Below are positions 1 to 10,499 of a DNA stretch of 64,000 bases, piece by piece. The notes beneath the pieces are model-generated. The model did not search any database and was not told the DNA's origin. It saw nothing but the letters and a program-made list of their open reading frames with translations. A program made the translations under genes and the position numbers. Source of the DNA: Sclerotinia nivalis (Eukaryota; Ascomycota; Leotiomycetes; Helotiales; Sclerotiniaceae); assembly GCA_029531795.1 (NCBI GenBank), contig JAPEIS010000001.1, forward strand, positions 2,914,001 to 2,978,000. Direction: 5' to 3'. Position 1 is the first letter of the stretch; every line of letters begins with the position of its first letter.

Positions 1-1
1 G

Positions 2-505
2 GCAAACATAGCCGCATCTGCGATTGCTAATACGGGATATTTATCAGCGGACGATTATCAACAAACCTTTTCCTATCCGCAGAAAACCATGTGGGGACTT
101 CCTATTCACGGCAATGTATCACGGATGGGTATACAAATTGCTGCTTTCGGACTGAGTTCTATTTCCGCCACTGCAGCTTTTAACCCATCGAAGTATTACG
201 ATGGACCTGAACCACACACCGGATTCGCACTGGCGATAAATCATAGTTATTTTTTCCTCTTGATTGTGTTCTTGATTCCCATAGTGCAGTTTATTATGTG
301 TTTTATAGTGGCTGTGTGGAGTAATAGAGTGGTGGTGCAGGATAATGCGTATATCGAGATGAGTTTGCTGTTAAGGCCCATTGCGGATGCGTTGTATGGG
401 GTTAGTGAGGGGAAGGATAATAAGGCGTTTAGGGAGGCAAAGAGGAATGTTATGGTTAGGTATGAGAGGGGGGTTGATGGGAGGTGGGGGTTTGCTATTA
501 GTTGA
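2..505 (+). CDS. 3' end of a membrane-protein gene (5' truncated by window edge)
   Basis: The frame is open from base 2 to a TGA ending at 505, so the gene starts left of the window; the ATG at 89 is probably internal. The 167 visible residues contain one clear hydrophobic segment (roughly residues 83-105: long Phe/Leu/Ile run around FFLLIVFLIPIVQFIMCF) followed by a soluble tail of about 60 residues. The pattern, a soluble domain, one late transmembrane helix and a short charged tail, resembles the C-terminal end of large uncharacterised fungal membrane proteins. I do not recognise the family. No intron is needed in the visible part. Confidence 0.6.
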   Translation, partial: ANIAASAIANTGYLSADDYQQTFSYPQKTMWGLPIHGNVSRMGIQIAAFGLSSISATAAFNPSKYYDGPEPHTGFALAINHSYFFLLIVFLIPIVQFIMCFIVAVWSNRVVVQDNAYIEMSLLLRPIADALYGVSEGKDNKAFREAKRNVMVRYERGVDGRWGFAIS

Positions 506-962
506 TGTTTTGATGTTGATGATGGATGTTTGGAGGGTATTTGAGATGAGGTTGATGGAAATGAAATGATGATTTATTTAGCGGGTTTCTGAAGAGGCAA
601 TATAGCTGCTGCAATGGAAGATTTGGCAGTGATTGTACAGCTGTGATATCATAAAGTTACTGCTTGAAAAGGGCCAACGCATATCACAACTTTTAGTATA
701 TGATAATTCAGTACTTGTGAAACTTATAAATTTGATCTGCATTCCAAATAATCCCCACAACCAGGATACAAAACTAATGATATGGCTAGCCCACCCTTTC
801 CCCAACACGGCCTCTCTTTTCACCATGTGCATCCCGAAGCCCTACTACACGTGCATACAGATACGGGTAACTATCGGAAAATGCCAAAAAGAAGCAATTC
901 AAAAAGCATTCCGTGCTGAACGAACCAACAGACATGAGGCTTTCTCGCCCACTAAGAGCTCA
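506..962. other. Spacer, no gene seen
   Basis: This spacer separates the 3' end of the plus-strand membrane-protein gene from the 3' end of the minus-strand DUF7726-type pseudogene. The open frames here are short and have no recognisable content. It presumably holds the two convergent 3' UTRs. Confidence 0.5.
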
Positions 963-1860
963 TCAAAACGAATGCATGACACTATATTCATCAACCTCAA
1001 GACCTGAAACCCCAGCAGAAACAATGAACTGATTACACTGTGTCCAGATGTCGAATCCAGGCCGTCCATAAGTAATCGGCTGACTTCCATTCCAGATATT
1101 CTCCATCTCCAATCTAAAGTCGCTTTCCTTTCATATACAAGGTCCTGAGCTTCTCCATAAAGCAATAGCCTGCAAAGAGGCCGGAGACGTGTTTCCAGCC
1201 TTTGATCTGTTCTTTGCCATGAATGGTTTCAGCTGTGCGGGTGTTATTTTTTTTTTACCATTCACCAGTGATCTTGATAGTGCCCGACAAAATGCTGTCT
1301 GGCTAATACCATATTCGTCCAAAAGACCCCGGATCTTCTCTCGAGGTAAATCGCAAGTATCATATACCTTCACGTCACCGTACTCCTCATCCATCAAGCC
1401 AACGTCAGCAATCATCTCCATTAGCTCATCGTCACCAGTATCTCTCTTCTTCTTTGGTATGTTTCCATTTCCACCAGCTGCAGCCCTTTTGGTCCCATTT
1501 GAACTTTTGCCAGACGAAGCTGATTGTTAAGCTTTCCCGCTTGAGCTATCTTCGTCCTTTCTCTTCTTTTCCAACTCGCGAAACAAGTCCCAAATTTTTC
1601 GGCAAACTTCATTTTGATCTCCTTCGTCTTCGGACATACCATAGGCTGAGAGTATGAATTCATCCAATTCTTCTTGCGAGACGCCAATTAAGCCCCAAAG
1701 CTTGTGACCAAGCCCTAGGAATCCGTTGCTGTAAATTTGTAACTCAACTTGGACTTCTGCGGGATTATATTTGCTTTCTACCTCCCCGAAACTCTTTCAT
1801 ATGGCACCAGAATGCTTCTGAGCTTTTCGCAGCAACATTTCATTTCTTGGTCCGTGAGAA
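963..1860 (-). pseudogene. Decayed DUF7726-type gene (multiple stops and frameshifts)
   Basis: Reading leftward, one frame gives an N-terminal helical region (with GLGHKLWGLIGVS and QEELDEFI), then a Lys/Ser-rich linker, then a conserved core with VYDTCDLPREKIRGLLDEYG and AGNTSP. I recall this core as the fungal family now called DUF7726 (name to be verified); no biochemical role is known to me. The frame is broken by an in-frame TAA at 1527-1529 and a TGA near 1798-1800. The C-terminal third continues only after two frame changes, near 1165 (to YCFMEKLR) and near 1115 (to LEMENIW), ending with a TGA at 963-965. Both stops could come from CAA or CGA by C-to-T change. The original start is not identified. 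It sits next to a MITE, upstream of rif1. Confidence 0.6.
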
Positions 1861-1967
1861 TAGATTACAAGATACCTCATTTTTGAAAAGATTTATCCAT
1901 TGTTTCGGATTTTAATACGAGTCAGTGATGAACGGGACAACTCGACAGCACATGTAGACATACACGG

Positions 1968-2170
1968 TAGAAGGATCCACGGGCCAACTGGATGCACTGG
2001 CCAGCTGAACGCCTAAACCTAATTGGGCGACACATCAGCAGAATTCCATCATTAGGGGTATTTTCGAATGGAATATAAGCTATTGAGCCCTGAATGTGTC
2101 AAGGCGGTGACCCAATCAGGTTAGACTGCTCAATTGGCCAGTGCATTCAGTTGGCCCGTGGATCCTTCTA
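1968..2170. mobile_element. ~200 bp MITE with long inverted ends and TA flanks
   Basis: The left end (from 1970, GAAGGATCCACGGGCCAAC) and the right end (to 2168) are inverted repeats that match almost perfectly over about 40 bp. Weaker pairing continues inward to roughly 60 bp. The inverted pair is flanked by TA on both sides (1968-1969 and 2169-2170), as expected for a Tc1/mariner-type target duplication. There is no coding capacity, so this is a non-autonomous element. It lies about 270 bp upstream of the rif1 start codon and beside the decayed DUF7726-type gene. The family assignment rests only on the TA flanks. Confidence 0.65.
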
Positions 2171-2440
2171 TTAGTAATCCGTCAAAAGCGGTGAATAAAA
2201 GTTAAAGTGGTTTTTGACGCGAGCTGGAAGTTTGTCGCGTTTTCTGCCTACTTACTTCCACTTTAAACTGGCTAGGTTCACCAAGTCATATTTCTCCAAC
2301 CACGTCGAGTTATCTGCGGGTAAATCGCAAACTATTATAAATCTTTTTCCGCTTCGAGTACGACCTTTCTTTTCGCGATTAGAAGATGGGTCTCGGTACA
2401 GTTGCTATTTCATCTTCACGATAGCTGCGATCTTGCAGCC

Positions 2441-5400
2441 ATGGTACCGCCATCTCCATCTTCTGCAAAATCAAATAAACCTGAGCCGAGACCTCCAATT
2501 CCTGCTGAACCCGAAGCCAGTGAGCCCCGACAAGCTTGGTTTCGTTTTTTCTTAACTTCCAACGAGAAATCACCTCGACTACCTAAGCTCATTACTCCAG
2601 ACTCGTCTGCGGATCTTACCAGCACACCATCGACAACCAGGAAGAAGGTGGGCTGGTCCGAAAAGTACGACTACAAAGATCCTCCTAAAATTGTCACCGA
2701 TAAACATATACTATCCGCACACGTTATCTCACCGCTGACACCATCGGCGGAGCGCAAAGCAACCAAATCAATCCTGAAGACAAACCATGGCCCCGAGCCT
2801 CTACACGCTATTGTACCTTCCGGAGGTAGCGACACCATATCAACCTCAAACTTCCTGGTACTCGACGCCAGAATGTTAGAATCAATATCAAAACAATTGG
2901 CTGGGCAAGATAGGAGCTCGAAGCTAGATGCATACACGACCTTGTCGAGCGCCTTGAAGGCCTGCGACAATGTTCCGGATCGGAAAGCTTTATCGGATAA
3001 GATGGATTTAATACTCCAATTCATAAAACGGGATCTCAATGCCAAACATGAAACTGGAGCTCTTGATATCCAACTTGCTAAAGAGGCGCTAGTGCTCACA
3101 TCTAGCTTCCTCCATAAGAAGTCCATCTCGGACATGTTGACTCCCGATTTCAACAGCTATATAGTGGATCACGCCCTAAAGACTTTCGAAAATCCTGGAA
3201 TGTCAAAGGAGATTGCCAGACACCTTATGTTCATAATCGCACAGCAAAAGTTCTCGGCTAGAATAATGACTGCCGAGAGAGTAACGAAGCTGATATCCGC
3301 AATTCACAAAATCGAAGATTTTGTGCGAGGCAAAAGCATCGTAGAACAGCGCATCAACATCTACCGAACTTTTCTTAGGCAATCCAAATCTCATATGATC
3401 TCTAATTCAGATTGGCTTGGGGATCTTTTCAGCGATATGCTCAGTAGTTACTCAAATATTCAGACTGCTGCTATTGCGTTTGGTGAAGAGGCTGGCCTTG
3501 ACCTCGGCACGGAGAGCAAAGTATCATCAAAAGTCATGGAAATTTTCAAAGGATCAGATGGAAAAGATGTCAAGTATATCGACTTTTTTGCGGATAAATT
3601 GCGAAAGATGGCAGCAAGAAAGCCTCCAGGTCCGACTCCTCGTATTTGGGCGGTTATCATATTATTTCTTCGTGCTCGCCCCCAGCAGCTAGAGCACTGG
3701 GCTTTCATAAAAGTATGGCTTGATGTAATCAAGGTCTGTTTCAATTCCAGTGATCAGAATACGAGACTAGCGACAAATCTAGCTTGGAATCGCATGATAT
3801 TTGTGATTGGTCTGGATGAGAAGGTCACTTCGAATATGATGCATACACTCAGTCAACCTCTTATTGCACAGCTTCAAAGGAAAGATGTTCGCAAGGTCTC
3901 AAACTCCGACAATCTGTATCGCAAGTCAACTCTCAACAGCATATGCAACTTATTGTACTACTCGGTGAAGCCAAATGTAACCCAAGCACAACTTGATACA
4001 TTTTGGGATACACACATAGTTCAAATCGTTGGGAAAAGACTTACCCCCAGCGATTACATGGAAAATCCCACATCGGCTGGGCAGGACTTGAGTGATGCAT
4101 GCACTATTCTTTGTGGTCTATTCAACTCACATACTCAACGGCCATGGATACCAACCAGAGCTTTTAACGATAATCTTGTCACAGCTAAAGAGCTTCCAGG
4201 ACTTGATCCTCGATGGCTACGCAAGAATGCCCTTCGAGTCTTCCAAATTCTGAGCCCGATAATGGAGCTGCTCTATTGGGAGTTTGCTATGTCCAAAAGC
4301 AAAATATCACTTCTCTGGGAGACTTACATTTCCTCAATTTCATCCGCAGGGGCCAAGGAGGTTAAAACCTCGAATGACACTATGGCATGTCTTGCTTTTC
4401 TGTTTAGCACACTGTACAAAATCTGGCAAAAGGGTCCAGACGGCTTGAATACCCTGCCATCTCATCGCAAAGACGAAGCGAATTTTTTCGCTAGCTTTAA
4501 AGCAATTGTCACTACTGTTATATCTGGACTAGGAGTATTGCCGTTCACTGAAAGGCTCCTATCTATGGGTCAAAAAGATGATTTTATTGTCGTCGCAACC
4601 CCTTCACATCGACCTGGAAAGATAAAGGGCCAAATTAGGTCTCCACTTCATCATCTATTCCTGTTGCTTGCTAGCGCTTCTCCCGGTGTTGAAAATGATT
4701 GTAGGTTCGTGGAAATGGCCCAAGCCATACTGACGCCGTTTTTCGAAGCTCGGCGTGTGAGTAAAGGAAAAATGGACCTCGTCAAAGACCTTTTAGATAT
4801 TCTCCCCACTGACAATACCGCATCGTGCAAAGGCCTCTGGACCATCCTGGCAAAATTTGCTACCGCAGCGATCAATTTCCGCGATGACAGTGTTGTGTCT
4901 AGTTCCATCCGTGATGTCCGCCCCCTTGGTGGTGAATATCGCAGTGTTGCAAAGATTCTTGACGTTGGGATCAATTTATCACCAAAGGAGCCTTTGGAAG
5001 GATGGGAAGAACTTTTCCAAGCTTTGGTAATGTCTGCCACGACCGATTCTGGGCACGGAGGCAAAGCTATCGTTGTTATCGAACCAATAGCCAAGACTTT
5101 GGCTTTGATTTGGCAATCAAACGGCGAATGCTGTGGCGAGAAAGCGAAATACTGTCAACTTTTAGTTGCACAAGCATCATACCCAAAAGACCGGCAAGCC
5201 TTAGATGCCGCTCGGCGCCGCCTCTGGGGTAGTGCAACCGCTGGTCCAAGAATTGACATCTTCGATCCGTATTTCTACTTGTACGAATATGTTTCCCGGT
5301 GCTTAGAGTATTCTTATAGCGAGCTTTCATCAAACGATCACCCGAGCATATGTGACCTACTTAGTGAAATTGAAGCACTTTTAGTTCGATGTCCAAAAGT

Positions 5401-8400
5401 GTTATTCAGCGGAGCTTTGACTTGTCTTCAAAATGGACTTGTTTGCTGGGTACGTGATGAAGGGGGGAAGCTGCATGGTGGAAGTGATATATCTCGTACC
5501 GTAAGTTGGCCCTTTCATATCTTTGAACACCACGGCTAATTGATGTAGTTTAATTCTTTCTGGGCGAAGATCTGCTCATTATTGGGTTCTATTACCAATG
5601 ATTTACAGGAATTACTGAACAACCTAGAACCATTATTGTGCTCTGGCTTGGGAAGCAAACGTGTGTCTATTGCAAACACAGCCATAAAAATGTGGAAAGA
5701 CACATTTGGTTCCTTCAACGGTGAATTAAAATATCCACCAATGATCAAAGAAGTTTTGTCTAGACTTCTACCAATGACTGATCTCCCTCCATCATTCTCT
5801 GAAAGCTTCGAAAATCGGATATCTGACAATCATAGGCAGCTTCCCGCTTTTATTGATACACAGATGGATTGCAACATTCCTAGTGAGGTCAATCTACCGA
5901 ATCTCTCAAACAAAGCTCCTTCTTCCAATATGATTCAATCACACAAACAAAAGATAATAGGTTCATCTCCACGAGTTGTCATTGAAGTCAGCAAGGCAGA
6001 ATCTCGAAAGAGATCTTGTGAGACAACCCCAGAACCCGGAAAAAGGAAGTCAAGGAAGAAGAGCTCTGTTGCTAAGTTGCGACACGACGACTCTCAGATA
6101 CAATTTGAAGCAATTGCCGGTTCATCACCTTTGTCGGAAGCGATATATGACTCGGATCTTTTGACAGACCGGCAGAAGGAGGTCAGGGAACGACAAGCTG
6201 AAGCTGCAGCTATGTTCCCAGATATCAGGTCTAGCCCTCACCCAAGCTCAAGGCCAACTTCCAAGCATGTTGATAACAATAATGAATTACCTTCACGCCA
6301 ATCTGCTTCAAAACTACGCTTAGAGACACCAGGCAATAGTCAAAGGCAAAGTACACCGGATACCCAAATTATCGAAAACCAGGATATTTTTCTTGCATCA
6401 TCACCCACCCCGGCACGTCATATCCTTACTTCAAAAGATATTTCTTGTCCTCCTTCATCGCCGCCAGCCGTGGCGGTTGCTTCAAACAAGCATTCGGCAT
6501 TTATATCTAAAGATAATGGGATAGCAATCACATCTTCCCCACCACAGGCTGAGACAAGGAACAGTGCTTCATGGAATGCTGCACACAAAGGTCTCAATCA
6601 GTTTGAGCAATCACCTTCACCACCTGATTTGCCAATGGACAAAAGTGCTTCGGTGCCACCCACTTCTTCCGATGAGTTCAATGCCACCTCATTTCCTACT
6701 CACTTTCCGGACGACTTCAATGATGATCCAACCATCAATCGTTCACTAGGTTCTTTTGCACAAAAAGTATTATATGCTTTTGATCCTGGCCAAACCATGT
6801 CTACATACAGAAGTACACCTAGGTCCTCAGGTGGAGACGAAGATATGGATGCAACCATTGAACTTACAAGTAGCGAAGAGCAGGCTAGAGATGGATACCT
6901 CCAACAATCATCCACTGAGAATGGGGCTAGCAACGCTTGCGAGGTCCAAGTTGCTGAAACGTTTGAAGATCCAGTTATCAGCAATGATCCAATTTTACCA
7001 TCAACTCCAAGACGAAGCCAGCGTCGTGCGGCAGCAACGCAACCTGCTCCAAATACTCCAAGAGACGTTATTCTTGATGCTGGGTCAAGTGCAGTCTCTG
7101 CGGATAAAGCGCCAAGCGACGATGAGATTTTTGAAGATGCTGTATCTTCTCCACGAGCACTACCACCTCGCATACAGACATCATCAGAGGCGGTTTCTAT
7201 GCCAGATGACAGTTCTTCTCCTCTTACCGACCTTGACGAATCTAGCTTCTACAGACTCGCAAATTCTGTGGATCGCAAGTTGGCTGAGGACCGAGACCGG
7301 GTTAGTGGCCCGATACATGTATCAGCAGAGCTCGGTGCCGTTTCCATTAATACTTTTCTTCCCGAAACACCTCACATAATTTCCGGTTCGAAACGAAGGT
7401 CTCCTGTTCGCTCCATGTCTCGATCCTCAGCCATTCAATCCGTCATTCCTGAAACTCCAGCACCACCGCTTTTGAAAAAGAATGGCAAGGATGACACATC
7501 GCTTGAACTTGCAGAAGATGACTCTAATGCTGGTTCTGCTATCATTATGACGCCCCACGTTGACAATCAACAAGTGCGTCGAGTCAATACAAGCAAAAGT
7601 CCAAAGCCAGCTCGACGAGAGAATTCGCCGGTCAAAATGAAGATCGAGAATGAGGGTGGAAATGAAATTTTAGGGAAAAAGCGAAAGCTCGACGAAACTC
7701 TAGACGTTGGTAGTGCGGTGCCCGACAGTCAGGAAGCACCGGAAGATGGTAAGCGTGATATCTTCTTTTTATGGGAGCCAAAAAGAGTACTAAATAACAA
7801 CACAGTTCAATCACTACCTTCGCCAAAGAAAAGGAAAGGCCGTCCAGCGAAGACGCCAGAAACTGCTATAGTACCAAGTGCTTCTGAACCCCAATCTACT
7901 CGATCCGAACGATTCGAACGAGCCAGTCGAAGAAATACTCGATCGTCACAGGCTAGAACTATTATTGAAGATAATTCGAGCATAGATGTCCTCGCGGAGT
8001 TTAATTCTGCTTCAAATGTCATGGAGGCTAGTTCTTCTATAGTCGCAAACGACCGCCCAACTACGCCAGTTCATGGTAACGAAGCCATTGACGACACGAA
8101 CTTTGGTATAACAGAACCAGACGAACGATCGAGCCCACTACCTGATCAACTGGACCCAGATTATGTAGAGGAAACTTTATTACAATCACAAATAGCTGAG
8201 GAGATGCAATTCGGATCACAGGAGGCCACCAACGATCAACAGGAGAAAATAGCAGAGGCTGCTTCAGCCGCTCCCACATATCAGAATATCAAAGAGAGGT
8301 TATTGAGCTTAGTCAAGGATCTTGGGGATGCTGCTCTCAGCCGAGATGAAGGAAATGAAATGGAAGATATGTTTATGGATGCAAAAGTCCAATTGTATGG

Positions 8401-8437
8401 TGCAATTAAACGAGGAAGACAATTGGCTGATGATTAA
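2441..8437 (+). CDS. rif1: Rif1 orthologue, telomere/replication-timing regulator
   Basis: This gene encodes about 1,982 residues: exon 1 2441-5500, intron 5501-5548 (48 nt, GTAAGT, branch GCTAAT), exon 2 5549-8437. I chose the ATG at 2441 (GCAGCCATGG context); the upstream open stretch has only a TTG. Residues ~165-900 form the helical HEAT-like Rif1 N-terminal region (starts near SKLDAYTTLSSALKAC), and the second half is a long Ser/Pro-rich disordered region with many SP/TP sites. Near the N-terminus are KVGW (residues 69-72) and SILK (110-113), matching the two docking motifs by which yeast Rif1 recruits protein phosphatase 1 (Glc7). Known role of the family: limits telomere elongation and delays late origins by dephosphorylating MCM. 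Antisense ORFs over the gene are shadows. Confidence 0.9.
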
Positions 8438-9456
8438 GGAAGCTTGCATTGCGGATGGCGTTTTGCTTTAAGTTATGGTTGGCTTACATATGTCACATGA
8501 AGTGACATACATGACATGATTGCATGAAGGAGTTTTAATGGATAATGTGTAGCTTAGATATCAGAAATAATTACCAATTATGTTGCACATATACTTTGTC
8601 ATTCATGGGTCCCGTCGGATTCTTCTGATTGTTTATGATCTAGAACATTATTGGTGTATCGGATTGGTCTATATTTTGAAATATTGGATAGGCTAATGAT
8701 GTAAGTGCGAAACATGTATTATATATTATACGTTCGTCATCTGTATTGACTTTGTAGTCTCAATACACTTTGTCCTGGGATGTTTGCCTGTCTATATCAA
8801 TATATATGCCCTGTATCTCTGCCCTATACCATATTTAAATTTTCTGACAGTTTAAGCCCTCATCAACATTCTTATAAATCACAATAAATATGAATTTTCT
8901 TTGACCTTTCGCCCGCCCTCCTATCTTCGCCCGCCCTCCTATCAAATCCAGTCTCTGACCAATCATCATTTAGGCTGATCTAGCTCTATGTTCATGATCT
9001 ACCCCACCTTTAGTCTGCTATCCCGATTCGCCACTAGTCTATTTTATCACTCCACTGATGCCCCGAGCTTGGATACCCTTGACGATTCTCTTGTTTCAGG
9101 TTTCTCGCTTACATCCCACATTCTTTTGGTTGTGGTTGTACTCTTAGGTAACTCTTGAACTTGGGTAGCTCCCGGACTCGTGTAATTCTACCTACTCTGT
9201 ACATTCATCCGCTCTTGTCTCTCTCTCCAACACTTCACACCTCACCTGAATAACTTCACAACATAATCATCTTGTACATCCTCACTATACTTTGTTTCAT
9301 CTAACCTGCGGTCACAAACCGAAAAGTATAAGTACATCGAAGTATCCCACCTCGTTGATAGCACCTCATAGCACCTCATAGCTCCTTTCACATTCAACTT
9401 ACCCCTCATTCAATCCAACAAATCACAACTCAAACATCAACCCAACAACTTCAATC
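8438..9456. other. Spacer/promoter between rif1 and epimerase
   Basis: About 1 kb without a gene. The right half is rich in C/T/A on the plus strand, as is usual in the 5' UTR of a fungal gene, and leads into the epimerase start. It holds an 18-bp perfect tandem duplication at 8908-8943 (TTCGCCCGCCCTCCTATC twice) and a 10-bp duplication (GCACCTCATA) at 9361-9380. Confidence 0.6.
8908..8943. repeat. 18-bp tandem duplication
   Basis: TTCGCCCGCCCTCCTATC occurs twice head to tail with no mismatch. It is GC-rich within an AT-rich spacer and could be a duplicated upstream element of the epimerase gene, but no function can be read from it. Confidence 0.8.
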
Positions 9457-10499
9457 ATGGACCGACCCAAGAAGCCATCCGCCCTTTCTGCCACTCCAGG
9501 TCTCACACCCCATGCTCAAATAAACACCACTCACTCCAATTCTCGCGTCTCCGCCGTTCTCCCCACCGGCGAATCAATTGAAATCCTTCTCTACGGCGCC
9601 ACAATCATTAGCTGGAAAGATGCCGCCGGAACTGAAAAACTCTGGCTTAGCGAAAAAGCTGCACTCGATGGTACAAAAGCTGTGCGTGGTGGTATTCCTC
9701 TAGTATTCCCGGTATTTGGAAAAGTCGAGGGTGAGGAAGGTAAGGTGAAGGGTGTTGATGCTTTACCTCAGCATGGTTTTGCGCGCAATTGTAGATGGGA
9801 GTTTTTGGGAAAGAGTACAAGTGAGAGTAGTCTCAAGGGACAGGGTAATGATAGCAGTGTCAAGTTGGATTTTGGATTGAGTGCTAGTAATTTACCAGAG
9901 GAGACGAGGAAGTTGTGGAATGGTGAGTTTGGTTTGATTTATAGTGTTACGCTTGGTAGAGAAAGTCTGGGAACAAGTATGGTGGTTAGGAATGAGGGTA
10001 CCACGGCTTGGGAGTTTCAGATCTTGATGCACACTTATTTGAAGATTCAGGTATGTTTATTTACGCTCTTTTATTCGATCTGAAAATGGTTATGCTAATC
10101 TGCGACCGATAATAGGATATTTCCCAAATCTCCATCAATGGTCTCGAGAATGCCACATATGTTGACAAACTCACCGAACCCATTTCCACAAATACTGCTC
10201 CCTCCGAACCTCTTACCATCTCTGCCAAAACCGATCGTGTCTACACTCCAGCCGGTGGTCCATCTACCGAAATTATTGTTTCTGAAGGAGGAAAGAAGAA
10301 GTACACAGTCGCTAGAGACAAGATGAATCAGGTCGTCGTATGGAACCCTTGGATCGATGCCAAAGATATCGGAGACTTTGCTCCAAAAGATGGATGGAGA
10401 ACAATGATTTGTGTCGAGGCTGGATCTGTTACTGGATGGCAAAAATTGGAAGCTGGGGAGACTTGGGAAGGTGGACAAATTATTACACTTGCTAATTAG
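9457..10499 (+). CDS. Glucose-6-phosphate 1-epimerase
   Basis: The protein is 325 residues: exon 1 9457-10050, intron 10051-10115 (65 nt, GTATGT, branch GCTAAT), exon 2 10116-10499. It belongs to the aldose 1-epimerase-like fold family that includes yeast YMR099C, which interconverts alpha- and beta-glucose 6-phosphate in the cytosol. Visible signatures are the RGGIPLVFPVFG substrate-loop region, PQHGFAR (~residues 109-115), which carries the family His, and the late VEAGSV segment with the presumed catalytic Glu. The length fits the family. The start is supported by an A/C-rich leader and a second basic-proline N-terminus (DRPKKP) typical of fungal orthologues. It has no signal peptide. Confidence 0.92.

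Noticed and set aside
1189..1530. 113-codon plus-strand ORF
   Set aside because: It is the antisense shadow of the DUF7726-type pseudogene; its end coincides with the minus-strand in-frame TAA region and its content is Phe/Ser-rich noise.
6700..7173. 157-codon minus-strand ORF inside rif1
   Set aside because: Antisense of the Ser/Asp-rich disordered part of Rif1; composition is explained by the sense strand.
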